Below, piece by piece: positions 34,715 through 45,686 of a DNA stretch of 64,000 bases (positions are counted from its first letter, which is position 1; each line of letters begins with the position of its first letter). The notes under the pieces are model-generated. The model had not been told where the DNA came from. It was given only the letters and a program-made list of their open reading frames with translations, and ran no database searches. The stretch lies in contig NW_026947503.1 of assembly GCF_034190915.1 (NCBI RefSeq), positions 20,542,532 to 20,606,531 of the forward strand, in the 5' to 3' direction. Position numbers and translations under genes: made by a program. The DNA is from Cavia porcellus. Taxonomy: Eukaryota > Chordata > Mammalia > Rodentia > Caviidae.

Positions 34715-34935
34715 TGCTAAACCCAACAATTACTAAGGACTTACGGAGTACTTGCATATCATATCTCAGTTCTTACCAAAAAAATTCTATGAGGCAAATA
34801 TTAATCCCATTTTAAATACCACCTAAGGAAACTAAGATTTAGAAAAGTATGTTTTCTCAAACTCAAAGAGTCAATAAATGGTAGAGATAATCTTTAAGTT
34901 AAAGCCTTTCTGATTCCAATGCTTGGGTTCTCTAA
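34715..34935 (-). repeat. MIR SINE, reverse
   Basis: 'ggacttacggagtacttgc', 'cttaccaaaaaaattctatgaggcaaatattaatcccattttaaatacc', 'aaggaaactaagatttagaaaagtatg', 'tggtagagataa' is the MIR element read in reverse, with the 'ctatgaggtaggtattattatccccatttta' block clear. Confidence 0.8.
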
Positions 34936-35417
34936 TTGATGAGAATAAACTGCCTATTATCTCTAATGCTTTTTCCATTTACACAATGCGAAAAGTTAAA
35001 AATACTGGCAGCACCCTGTTGTTATTGACTTTAAAAGTTTGTTTTCTATCACTTTACTAGGAGACTGGAAAGGTATCCTATAAAATGAAGGAATTCAACC
35101 ACCACAAATATCCAGGTATTGTTGAGATGGAAGAGAATACAATATAGAAAAACTTAGATTTTTGTGAAAGAAAATGCTGCTCACACATGCCAATAAAATA
35201 AATTACAGCAGTGGTCCCCAAATCCTGGTTCTCAGATCAGTGGCATCAATATACCAAGAATTTGTTAAAAGGCAAGTTAAGGCCCAGAAATCTTGTGTTT
35301 TAACAAATCCTAGAGAATACTCTAATGACTCAAAAGTTTGAGAATCACTGAACTATGAATATAGAAGAGAAAATACAGTATTTCCTAACATTTCTTAACA
35401 CTGCTATGTATCTAAAA

Positions 35418-35612
35418 CAGGCATGGTGGTACACACCTGTAATCGCAGCACTCTGGAAGACCTGAGGCAGGAAGACAGCAAGTTCGACCCCTGCTTGGGC
35501 AATCAGGAACTTAAGCAAGACACTGTCTCAAAGTGAAGGGAAAAAAATGTTTTTAAAGATGCGGGGGATACAGCCCAGTCCAAAAGTCCTGGGAACCACC
35601 ACCACCAAAAAA
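35418..35612 (+). repeat. B1-ID dimeric SINE
   Basis: The B1-like left unit ('aggcatggtggtacacacctgtaatcgcagcactctgg..gaggcaggaagacagcaagttcgacccctgcttgggcaatcagg') is followed by a degenerate ID unit ('gcgggggatacagcccagtccaaaagtcctggg') and an A-rich tail. Confidence 0.8.
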
Positions 35613-36129
35613 CAAAAAACAAAGACAAAACAAGACAAAAAACTAAGATATATTGTTAGATAATAATTAATGAATTACACAAAATTTATATAAAACTGAT
35701 ATGCAGAAACAAGATACATTAAGCTAAGTCCACTATGAAATATTTATACAATTTCCAAAGAAAAACATTGGAATTCTTGAAGTAATACTAAGGCCAAAAT
35801 TAATAACCCAAAAGGAAGCCTTTTTCATCCACTTAAATAATACTGTTATTGTAAAATATGTATCTTATTAAATCACGTACAGTGTTTCTTACTTTGGCCA
35901 CTATAAAATACAAAACAAAAAAACAAAGTGAAAAAAATACACCATTTCTAATCTTTCAGATGTTTTAATGTTCATCTAAGTAAAAGAATTTCACTTTTCA
36001 TTCTTGGAAGTTTAAATAACAGCTGGACAATTATAATATATACCACATATCCATAAAACCCATCAAAATCCAGTAAGTACAAAAATGACTGGTTTATGTT
36101 CTAGATTACATGATTACATACCGTTAAGA
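35613..36129. other. Unassigned AT-rich sequence
   Basis: Nothing recognised. Confidence 0.45.
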
Positions 36130-36280
36130 GAAGACATCTGAGATCATTTCATTCAACCCTATTATTTTATAAATTAGGGAAATGAGAGCCAAAAAATTTG
36201 CAGATAGTTGGTTACTAGCAGTACTAAATCAGAGTGTGAGCTTCCTGACCTCCAGATCAAGCTACTACCCTGCTTCACCG
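36130..36280 (-). repeat. MIR-like SINE, reverse
   Basis: 'ttcattcaaccctattattttataaattagggaaatgagagccaaaa..' and '..tactaaatcagagtgtgagcttcctgacctccagatcaag' follow the reversed MIR order. Confidence 0.6.
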
Positions 36281-36834
36281 ATGACTTAATAGAAAAATGG
36301 AACACAGGGACTAATACCTCAGCAAATTCCAAATGTCTCTGAAAGTAATATAAACTGTTTTAAAAGGACAATTATTAATCAGCTAGTTGTCTTAACTGAA
36401 AGGCAAATCATAACCTGATAAATTGAAATCATGACAGGATCTTACATCTGGTATCAGCTTCAGCCACAACACAGTCAGCTGTTTGTTCTGTAATTGAATT
36501 CTGTACTATGTAATGAAAAGATAAATCAATTATTAAGTAATTATATAGGCAACTGTATGAATTAGTACCTTTTAGTCACAAGTGGTTTTTAACCAGTTAC
36601 TTTATTTCAGTGAGGATAATTGTAAGATGACATTCATCTCTCTGAACACTTAAAAAGCACATTTGTTTCTGTCCACAGGGTTATGTCTCCAAGTAAACCA
36701 CCAGCACAGCCATAGCTCTCCTGAGAATCACTGATCAATGAGTGGCAGTGACATATAATATGCAAACACATACAAAGAGTGTATTGGAACAAGTGATACT
36801 GACACAGATACTTCAGAGGAGATGACAATGATCT
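36281..36834. other. Unassigned sequence
   Basis: Nothing recognised. The minus-strand frame 36634-37086 begins in the next repeat and ends here. Confidence 0.45.
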
Positions 36835-37105
36835 GAGATCTGAAAAAGACATTAGAAGGCCTATAGGCAAAGGATTCCAAACAGAGGTAAACACAAGGAA
36901 GGACAAAAACCTAAGACTGAAGTGAAATAGCCTGCTAAGGGACAGAGTGAGTGAAGGCCCCACTACAAAGGGAATGTAGGATAGGAGATAAGGCTGAAAG
37001 CTGCAGGAGAAGGTAGGCCTCCTGGGGTGTTTAGGTTTCAGTCTCAGTGCAATGGGAAACTCCTTGAAGGTTTTAAACAGGAGCACAATGCGATCTAATT
37101 ACATA
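36835..37105 (+). repeat. Ancient mammalian interspersed repeat, family not named
   Basis: 'gaaggccccactacaaag..ataaggctgaaagctgcaggagaagg..gtgcaatgggaaactccttgaaggttttaaacaggagcacaatgcgatct' matches a familiar ancient mammalian block of the form '..gggaagccattggagggttttgagcagggagtgacatgatctg..'. A related copy is at 60715-60870. The 150-codon minus-strand frame through it (36634-37086) is an antisense artefact. Confidence 0.55.
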
Positions 37106-37403
37106 TGAATACAACAAAATCATTACAAATTCTAAGTAGTCTCTGAGCTTCTCACTGCCTGCAACTATCATTCACTGAATTAAAGACGTACAATCCCACA
37201 ACCATAGCGACCATAGGAGAAGGTTTAACTTAAAATACTGCCAAAGCATAGTATGAGTAAAATGTTAAGTATGATTATATCTCTACCATATCATCAAGTA
37301 AAAAGTGTTAAATTACTAAACTAACAGTTACCCCAAGTCCTTAATTATCTCCTGGGTAACAGGCCTTTGTTCTACCTAGGATAACAGTAAAAAAGTTTTG
37401 TTG
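37106..37403. other. Unassigned sequence
   Basis: Nothing recognised. Confidence 0.4.
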
Positions 37404-37541
37404 TCAGGCATGATAGAGCCCACCTATATTCTCAGCTACTAGAGAGGTAGAGGTGCGAGGATTACTTAAACCCAGGAGTTTGAGGCTAATCTGTGCTACA
37501 AAGTGAAACCTCATCTCAAAAAAATAAAAGGGGGGGGGGGG
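37404..37541 (+). repeat. B1-like SINE ending in a G12 tract
   Basis: 'gtcaggcatgatagagcccacctatattctcagctactagagaggtagaggtgcgaggattacttaaacccaggagtttgaggctaatctgtgctac' is a B1 monomer. The tail is 'tctcaaaaaaataaaa' followed by a run of 12 G at 37530-37541, unusual for a SINE tail. Confidence 0.85.
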
Positions 37542-38199
37542 CCTAGAAGGGGGTTGGTCAGGTGAAGTGATCAGAACCTGGAAAGCTGAGCAGAGTCCAT
37601 CTGGACTCATACAGTAACTTTTGAAATGTTTCAAAAAAGGAGAGTCCCCTGGCAAAATGTTAGCTGAGTTGAGGGCCCCTGTTAGTGGGATCGGAAAAAA
37701 TTCGGAGTGTGGAAAAGTGACAGTTACAAACCCCACCTGGAGCAAATAAAATAATATACAAAATGCAAAAAGAAAAAGAAAAACAAACAAACAAAAAAAC
37801 AAGTTTTATAAGATACAAAAAAAACTTTCCAATGAACAAACTTAATGTGAACACATATCTATATTCCTAAAAATGAGTGATATTACTTGGAAATCTACAT
37901 GTCACAGAAAAACAAAACCCTATAGTATGCAACATATAGCATATGTCAGAAAAAATTCAGAGTAATGAATTGATGACACCCATTTTCAATACCTCTTCTA
38001 CTTTCAGCTCTGTAAAAACTACTTTCTACTTGAAGACTGTATTTCCTCTTCTAGGTATTCTCTATAAATTGGGGCCTCTAAATATAAAATTACATACTTT
38101 TTAAAAAATTATATGCTCTTCAACTCAATGATCTCCAACATTTTTAGTTTTTAACAAGAGCCCTCAGTGAAGAGTACCTCAAAAAAAAAAAAAAAGTAT
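37542..38199. other. Unassigned sequence
   Basis: Two overlapping minus-strand frames (37404-37802, 37660-37854) are rich in Phe because they read A-rich text backwards. No gene support. Confidence 0.45.
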
Positions 38200-38325
38200 G
38201 GTGCCAGGCATGGCAGCACATGCCTGAACTCAGGAGGCTGAGGCAGGAGTTCAAGACCAGCCTGGGCTACATTAGCAAGTTCAAGATCTGCACTACATGG
38301 CAAGACCCTGCCTCAAAAACCAAAA
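38200..38325 (+). repeat. B1-like SINE
   Basis: 'tggtgccaggcatggcagcacatgcctgaactcaggaggctgaggcaggagttcaagaccagcctgggctacattagcaagttcaagatctgcactacatggcaagaccctgcctc' shows a deletion of the 'taatcccagc' block and a doubled right arm. Confidence 0.9.
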
Positions 38326-38739
38326 AATGGTACTAATGTATCCTACCCCACAATGATCAGTTAAGTTCTATGAAGAATATGAAAGGCACTATACAAAGAT
38401 CTCAAGCTAATAAGAAATACTAATAGTAACAACAGAAATGGTAAACACAATTAATAGAGGTCATGCCCAGATCCTCTAAAACTGGCATTATTTTATTACA
38501 AGGAAAACTAGCTGATTGATTGTCTCTCCTTGCCATATACTATTAACACTGAAATTTCACCAGAGCACATCACCTAGACTTAAGATAATTCTTAGGAAAT
38601 GGATATTTATTAATCAAAACTGTTTCAGCAGGACAGTAACATGAACAGGCAATTTTAAAATAACCTGTGGCATGATGAAAATAGGTTGGAGAAGGAAGAA
38701 GCTATATACAAGATATGAATAATAAGAGTATTTTAAACT
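38326..38739. other. Unassigned sequence
   Basis: Nothing recognised. Confidence 0.4.
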
Positions 38740-38940
38740 GGGCTTGGTAGTGGAGTCCTATAATCCCAACACCCTCAGTGGGACAGGAAAGAAAGAGCAA
38801 CTGGGAAGGAGAGAAACAGCAAATTCAAGCCCATCTTCACAATTCAGTAAGATCCTGCCTCAAAATAAAAAATGAGTAAAAAGGCTGAGAATGTAGCTCA
38901 ATAGCCTACGGCTGCCAAGGGAAAAAATAAATAAATAAAC
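38740..38940 (+). repeat. B1-ID dimeric SINE
   Basis: The B1-like unit ('gggcttggtagtggagtcctataatcccaacaccctcag..gcaaattcaagcccatcttcac..aagatcctgcctc') is followed by an ID-like unit ('aaaggctgagaatgtagctcaatagcctacggctgcc') and an (ATAA)n tail. Confidence 0.8.
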
Positions 38941-39059
38941 GAACATTTTAATGTGGAGCGAAAATAATGAAGGCTTGAACAAAAACTACAGTTTGTTGGC
39001 AAACTGATAGGCAAGAAAACGTGACGAATTAAGCTTCAGAAAAACTTTTTCTACTCAAA

Positions 39060-39720
39060 ATATACCATTAAGAAACTGTATAAAAAATCAAAGACCAGGA
39101 TAAAATATTTCATTACATACACAGTTATATACCTCACAAAGATTTATATCCAGTATATACAAAGAATTCTTACACCTCCGCAACAATCCAATGGAAAGAA
39201 AAAGCACAAAAGATCCACACACACAACCCATACCGCAAATGAAGGTACCTGAATGACAAGCACATATAAAGATGTTCATAATCACTCATCAAGTAAATGT
39301 AAATTTAAACCACATTAAGATAATCTCATATATACCCATTAGAATGCTAAACTATCGAAGATTAACAACAAACACTGGAGAGAATGTAGAACAACTGAAA
39401 CTCTCCTATACTGCTAGTGAGAATGCAATGTCAAAACCAATTTGAAAAACTGGCAGTTTCTTACCAAGTTAAACAAATACCTACTGTGGCGTTGCAAAGT
39501 ATATAAAATAAAAAGATATCAATAGCCAAGTATTACATAACAATGTTCACAAAACATTATTCATTACTACGACAAATCTCGACATCAACAAGCATCCATC
39601 AAAACACAACTAAACACTTATACATGGTATGATACATGGTAAGACTATGTGTCAGAAATACAAATGCATGAGTTACTGATAACAACATGGATGAACCAAC
39701 AAAAACAGATTTCTCAGAGA
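39060..39720 (+). mobile_element. Ancient L1 3' ORF2/3'-UTR fragment
   Basis: Sense text of an old L1: 'aacaatccaatggaaagaaaaa', 'atatacccattagaatgctaaactat', 'aacactggagagaatgtagaacaactgaaactctcctatactgctagtgagaatgcaa', 'aatagccaagtattacataac', 'aacatggatgaacc'. It is heavily mutated, without a poly-A tail or target duplication. Confidence 0.8.
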
Positions 39721-39759
39721 AAAAATAATTCTGCCTCAAAACTCTTCATGTAGAACTCC

Positions 39760-40010
39760 TACTTAAATATTCTAGCCTGCCTTAATGACATCAACTCTTG
39801 AGCTTTCAGCCTGTGAGCCTAGTCTATGAATTTCAGGGCAAACTGACTAGCTAGAAACTTAACACATCTAGAAGTCCACCAACAGAACTGTGGACTTCTA
39901 GATGTGTTAAGTTTCTAGCTAGTCAGTTTGCCTTGAAGTTCTGGGTTTGCTATTCCCACAAGCAAGCCAATTCCTTAAAATAAATTCATATATATATATT
40001 TTTTAAATTG
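39760..40010 (+). mobile_element. Old LTR-like repeat carrying a hairpin insertion
   Basis: 'ctcttgagctttcagcctgtgagcc' and 'tattcccacaagcaagccaattccttaaaataaattcatatatata' are familiar from a dispersed mammalian repeat with a poly-A-signal region, but I cannot name it. Between these blocks lies extra sequence occupied by the perfect inverted repeat at 39837-39932. Confidence 0.45.
39837..39932. repeat. Perfect 43-bp inverted repeat with 10-bp loop
   Basis: The left arm 39837-39879 begins GGCAAACTGACTAGCTAG. The right arm 39890-39932 is its exact reverse complement. The spacer is 39880-39889 (CAACAGAACT). Outside the arms the symmetry continues imperfectly (9 of 11 bases, GAATTTCAGGG against CCTTGAAGTTC taken in reverse). 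Transcribed RNA would form a 43-bp perfect stem. The arms show no divergence, so the structure is recent or maintained. Confidence 0.98.
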
Positions 40011-41282
40011 TGTAACATGTACAGTGTATATCTATCTCAAAAGCATTTTGTATCATATTGTCTCTAAAGGCTTATTTAAATAAAATTTATAAAATCACAA
40101 TCTGTATAATTATAGAAAGAACTGTAGAAAGCGTAAACTAATCTATGATGAAAACAATTACTTGGTTCCCAAGGGTACCATGTATAGAAAAAAAATCAGC
40201 AGATTACAAAATGACATGAGAAAATTGGGGGAGGGGGAATTATGTTGACTATGACAGTAATTTCACAGCTATAATATTACCAAAGCTGATCAAATTATAC
40301 ACTATAAATGGCTATAGTTTATTGCATAACAAATCATATCTCATCATACCTGAACTGGGCAACTATGGGAATGACAGCACCATTAGCAGACATTAAAAAC
40401 ACAGGAAGAATATGTACTGCAGTACAGTTAGGTTTAATCACATTCAGCTATGGCTCTATAGGAACATTATGATAATACCAAGAAAGTCAAGGAGTGAGCG
40501 TCTACGCCTCTAAAGATAAATCTCAGCTGAACATAGCTTTGGAGTTGTTTGCCCAAAATTATTAAGCATGGCTAGAAGTAAATTTGATGAAAATGAGACA
40601 GAAAGTAAAGAAAATGAATGTCACATAGATTTTGCTACTAGGGCTTTGATGACCTTAGGGGCAAACATTTTAATAGAGCAGCAGGGTTGAAAATTGAATT
40701 GAAAGGAAAAGACATTTTCAAAAGACATAATAATAAAGATTATAGGTTATTTTTTAAGGGTACCACTTATAAAAGGAAGACAAAAAAGTTGCTAAGTAGA
40801 AAAGAAAGCAAAGATAGGTTTTGATTTTAGTTTGTTCTTTGGATTGGGGAATTTATTTTTGTTTTTCTTGTACTTTGTTTTGCTATTCAGTAGATCTGAC
40901 ACAGTTTTGTTTTTTATATTCACAGAAAGCTGGTGCTTTTATGGCCTGAGAGAATTATTCCTGAGAGGCTTATGAGGTAAGGGCAGTTTTCTAAATGGGA
41001 AATCAAGAAAACAAGTGTGGAACTGTGGTTCCCGTAAATAAATCATCTCAACCGGCACTACAAATTCGCAAGGTATTTTCGAATTTACTATAAGTGTGTA
41101 TCTGTGTGCGTGAATGCATGCATGTAAATGGCCAATTTTAAAAGGAGGTGATGATCATTATGCATGCTACCTTAGTCAAGGTCAAGGAAAGAATGATCAC
41201 TAGATCAAAACTATCACATCTATCATCACGTTTAAATGTCAAACTTTGCAATCCATCTGTAGATGAAAAATGAATGGCTCAA
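40011..41282. other. Unassigned sequence
   Basis: About 1.3 kb. The purine-rich text at 40560-40800 and T-rich text at 40830-40920 hint at an old repeat, but nothing could be named. Confidence 0.4.
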
Positions 41283-41294
41283 AGAGGTCAAATG

Positions 41295-41406
41295 GGGGCT
41301 GAGGATTTAGCTCAGCGGCATAAGCGCCTGCCTTGCAAGCAGGCAGTGGTGAGTTTGATCCCTGGTACTGATAAAAGGAAAAAGACAAAAAAAAAAAAAA
41401 AAAAAG
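41295..41406 (+). repeat. Young ID-type SINE with perfect target duplication
   Basis: A complete head (GGGGCTGAGGATTTAGCTCAG), B-box-like GAGTTTGATCCC, and tail GATAAAAGG..A19. Flanked by AGAGGTCAAATG at 41283-41294 and 41407-41418. Confidence 0.96.
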
Positions 41407-41418
41407 AGAGGTCAAATG

Positions 41419-41984
41419 ACGTTCTCAAAGTTAAAATCCAAATGGGTTGGTTCAATCCTTAGGTATGGAGAGGCAGACAGGCTGTCAATAGCACGCTGGA
41501 AACACAGTAAGACAAAAATTAAGTTGATCTGATTCAAACTCCTAATATCTCCCCAACCCTGTGGTATGTGCCTAACAATGCAGAAGTCTCACAGAGACCA
41601 AGTCATAATTTAATTCAGCTGCAGTGAACAATAACATGGAAAGAGAAAAGATCACAAACCATGTACAATCTTAATCAGCCCTCAGCTTATCACCAAGGTT
41701 TTGAAACTTTCTAAAGACTGTATTTAATTATTTATATTTTTATCTTGAAAGTCTTCTAAATAACAAAATTATTTTTAAAAACAGAACAATATTCACAGTG
41801 AACTTCTCTTTCAACTGCCCAATGGGTTACACTGGACTATTTCATAAATCTAAGAAACACCATGGGACCTATTACCGTATTTTTATTATATCTTAAAATA
41901 CTTTGCTATTTCAGTACTTTAAGAATTATTTCATTATTCCTAATCAATTTTTCCCAACTATCCATTTGTTTGTTTGTTTGGTTT
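41419..41984. other. Unassigned sequence
   Basis: Nothing recognised. Confidence 0.4.
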
Positions 41985-42120
41985 CTTATTTGAGACAAGG
42001 TCCTGCTGTGCAGTTTGGGGTAAACTTGAGTTCACTGTGTAGCCCCAGCTGGCATCTAACTCACAGCAATCCTCCTGCCTCAGCTTCCCTGCGTTGATAG
42101 GCATGCACCACCACATCCAA
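41985..42120 (-). repeat. B1-like SINE, reverse
   Basis: 'tttgagacaaggtcctgctgtgcagtttggggtaaacttgagttcactgtgtagccccagctggcatctaactcacagcaatcctcctgcctcagcttcc..ataggcatgcaccacc' is a reversed B1 with a doubled right arm, preceded by (GTTT)n from its tail. Confidence 0.92.
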
Positions 42121-43284
42121 CTCCAACTCCATCTATGTTTTTTTAAAGAAATGACTAAAGAAAAAAAAATGGTAGAATCATCTCTAAAAGAAAGATACAA
42201 TGAAGTAAATTATTATTATATCAACTCTGATTTTTTAATCACATTGCCCAAAGAATTAAATGAACTTTCAAGATTGTTTCAGACTAAAGACACTACCTTA
42301 TACTTCACTTTTAGCTTCCGAACAGTTGAGAATTAGAATTTTTTGTTTTCTTCCCATAATGGCAAAAGAATACTGACAAAATATGTATCACAATTAAATC
42401 ACAACATAAATGCAAAGAGTCAGATGAAAACATTCTACAGTATATTGATGATGATCAATTAACTATATATACAACATCCAAACTCTAAAGATATTCAAAT
42501 AAAGATATTCTACATAGGTTTTTCTCATATTCAAAAACTGTCATGTAACCAATAAATTCCTAAGTACACAAAACAATAAAATACAGCACTGTCTTCCAGA
42601 AAATCATTCAAAATGAAGGACTACATCATACAGTATTTTGCAACAAGACCTTGGACCATACCATTTTACCAAAGAGGCCAATGTTAATGAATTTGTCACT
42701 AGTTCTTTATTGTCCTATAAACTATTTATAAACTGAAAAATAAGAAAAAATGTAAAAGAAACCATTGGTCCTAGATAGTAAATGATAAATAGACTATTTT
42801 TCCTGGCTTAGTGAGATACAGCTGTTTTGAGATACTTCCACAAATATTTTAAAGATAAATGAAACCATAGAATATATGTTTGTTTTAGGTTACTATTTAT
42901 CTTCTCTCCTCACAGCAATCACATCTAACTATTCCATTCATTTCAAAGTCAGAAACTATGTGTTTTAATTGTGATCAATAATTTTTCCTCTAAAATGATA
43001 TGATTTCAAATCTCCGTAAAACTGCCTGGCAGAAAACAGGATTAAATGAAATCCTATTTAAGAATATTGTAATTTGAGTTATGACTCCATAATACTGAAG
43101 GATTTAGTCAAGGTTTAAGTCAGTGGTCCATTAAAATTCAAATTTATTTCTATCTATGTCTATTCATATTTGACTTTATTTCTTTCAATTAGTTTGTGGA
43201 ACTTTGTACATGGAATACTAAATGAACACTTCTTAACAGTTATTAGATCTGAGTTAAAGACCTCAATCTATCATTATCTTCTTT
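42121..43284. other. Unassigned AT-rich sequence
   Basis: Nothing recognised. An 80-codon frame (42094-42336) starts in the B1. Confidence 0.45.
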
Positions 43285-43364
43285 TTTTTTGTACCAGATA
43301 TCTGATTCATGACCTTGCACTTGCGAGGCAGGCACTGTGCCACTGAGCTATGTTCCTGGCCACT
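43285..43364 (-). repeat. ID-type SINE, reverse
   Basis: A T9 lead, then 'gtaccagatatctgattcatgaccttgcacttgcgaggcaggcactgtgccactgagctatgttcctggcc', a diverged reversed ID. Confidence 0.88.
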
Positions 43365-43670
43365 CCATCATGATTATTATCATTACCAATCACTTTATGT
43401 AGGTGCATTAAACTTTCAGTTTACTTCCTATTCAAACTTGATCCATGAGATTAGCAGTCATTACTAACACTGACATCACTATACTTAACAACCCAGAAGA
43501 AAAAGCACATAAACTATTTTCTTACTGTCTGTAAAATAAGTATGATTCTAATATCTAAAGGTTTACTATGGTATAAACTGGTTTTATCCTAATAGACTCC
43601 AAAATCTTTTTTTTTTTTTTTTTTTTTTTTTGCATCATCAGGTCATGATTCATGAAAAGGAAGCTTAGAC

Positions 43671-44438
43671 TTTTTTTTATTTAAAGACAGACTAAACAAA
43701 ACAGAAAATGGGTAGAAGTAATACGTTCAGAGAAAAAATAAACAGTAAGAAATCACTAGTTAATGTTTACATACTGTCCTTTTACAAATAGTTGTTCAAG
43801 ATATAAAAGTGGAACATATAAAGTGGGAATTCAAACAGCGAGACTGTAAACAGTTCTGTTCAACTATCCAACAAAAACTTAATAATATTATTGTCAATCC
43901 TATACACTTAAACATACATGCAGTTATCCATGTCTTCATTTATGTTGGGATTAAACAAACTAACGCAGATTGGAGTCATTCTGAATAAAGAAAAATAGTA
44001 TTGTTGGATTTCACATAATGACACTCCAGGATCAGCACTGGGGGCTGTAATGTCTTTTTTTTTTTAATTTTATTTAAAGAAAGACTAAACAAAACAGAAA
44101 ATGGGTAGAAATAATGCATACTTTCAACAAAACATAAACAGTAAGGAATCACTAATTGATGATTACCTCTTAAAAATAGTTGTTCAAAATACTAAAGTGA
44201 AACATATAAAGTGATGATTCAAACAGTAAGACTGCAACCAGTTCTGTTCAACAAACAGAACTTAGAAATATGGCTATCAATCGTACACACTTAAACATAT
44301 ATGCAGTTATCCGTATCTTCAATTATGTTGAGATTGAACAAACCCAACCAGGCTAATATCACTCTTAACAAAGAATAATACTATTGCTGGGTTTCACATT
44401 ATGACCCTCCAGGGTCAGCACTGGGTACTTTAGTGTCT
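43671..44438 (-). repeat. ~385-393-bp tandem duplication in the HAL1-like 3' UTR
   Basis: Copy A is about 43671-44055 and copy B about 44056-44438, visibly diverged but alignable throughout (for example ATTTAAAGA at 43679 and 44072; CATATAAAGTG at about 43815 and 44203; CAGTTATCC at 43921 and 44303). On the minus strand each copy ends in TTTAAATAAA followed by an A-run, so the poly-A signal itself is duplicated. Confidence 0.93.
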
Positions 44439-44439
44439 C

Positions 44440-45680
44440 TTTTCCTTTAAAGTATCTGTTCATTTCATCATGTGTCATAAAATCAGTTCTCATAAACTGT
44501 TTATAGGTTTCACACATGCATGAGACTTAACATGTATTTCTCTCCTTTCTATATTAGAGGGAGAAACAAAATAAAGCAAGACAAAACAGAACATATTCCT
44601 ATAAACAAATGAAATGAAAAAGACATATAAGATCATTGTACAAGGAGCTCTACCATAGTTCCTGTGTTGTCTCTTGTTATCTTCAATAGAATTGGCTGTA
44701 TCATCAGACATAGTATAATTGAATGTATCAGTACATAACAGTATTAATAAAAACACAACTTTGTATATAGTATAAAACTTCAAAAGCAGGCAGTTATCAA
44801 ACCACAATGTGTATCGTAGTGAGTCTTGTCATCTTAATGTAGTTGCCTATACTCTCAGACTTGATACTATCAATCACATCAGTTTTGAATAAAATCTGTT
44901 GATACCAAACAGCAATCAAACAAACCAGATTTAACTAAGATCAATCATGATAAAACAGTTTAAGTCATACAGGGCTCCAGATTAAGACATCAGGAATTTA
45001 AAGATGATTACTGTGCTATATCCTGATGTTTTGGGGATAGCTGTCTGTGCCCTCAAATCTAATGCAAGTAGACAAACTGGGACAGAATAAAATTTATTAA
45101 AAAAAAAAAATCTCTCTAAGCAGAGTGGTGCGAGTACTGTTGGTTTTAAATGCTGACACACTATTAACAATATCTTCTGCCATCTTTTTTAAGACTCTTA
45201 CTCCCCTTTCACTTCCCCAGGGTACATTGTGCATATTTAGGTCTGACCAAGACCCTTGGTTTTAAATTGGGGCGGGGGGGCAACCTGCTATTTACCTAAG
45301 TGGTTCCAAATCTTCTCCCTCCTGGACTTGATCTCTAATTGTATTCCTTTACCTATTAAAGCCTGTCTTTCCAACCTATCCACAAATACTGGTCTGGTTG
45401 CCCCTATTACTCTCTGGTTCTCTGTCACATAGAGCATTGTTTTCTCATATTTGATTTTCAGTCCATGTACTCTTTTTCGTGTTAATTATATTTCCTATAA
45501 ATAGCATCTCGGTGGACCCTGCCTCCTGATCTATTCTGCATGTGGTTCTTTTTTTTTTTTTAATTTAGTGTATCAAGGCTATCTATATTAGAGATTATAA
45601 CCAACCTTCTCTGCCTCATTTCTGTTATGCTCTTTTTTTTGCCATCAGTTGTCTGCTTGTCTTTTTCATTCTGTTTTCTG
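44440..45680 (-). repeat. Remaining HAL1-like 3' UTR with degenerate ~150-bp repeats
   Basis: Segments around 44668-44740 and 44820-44890 resemble each other at an offset of about 152 bp ('tctcttgttatcttcaatagaattggctgtatcatcagacatagtat' against 'gtcttgtcatcttaatgtagttgcctatactctcagacttgatactat'). An internal T12 tract (A12 on the minus strand) lies at about 45549-45560, shortly after the ORF1 end. Confidence 0.7.
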
Positions 45681-45686
45681 CTCCAT

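Noticed and set aside
34440..34757. Minus-strand 105-codon frame
   Set aside because: No recognisable domain and no flanking splice signals. One end overlaps a reversed MIR.
36634..37086. Minus-strand frame of 150 codons, one of the longest in the window
   Set aside because: It runs antisense through an ancient interspersed repeat (36835-37105). It has no domain, splice context or start context.
37404..37802. Minus-strand 132-codon Phe-rich frame
   Set aside because: It is the antisense of A-rich text and a B1-like SINE.
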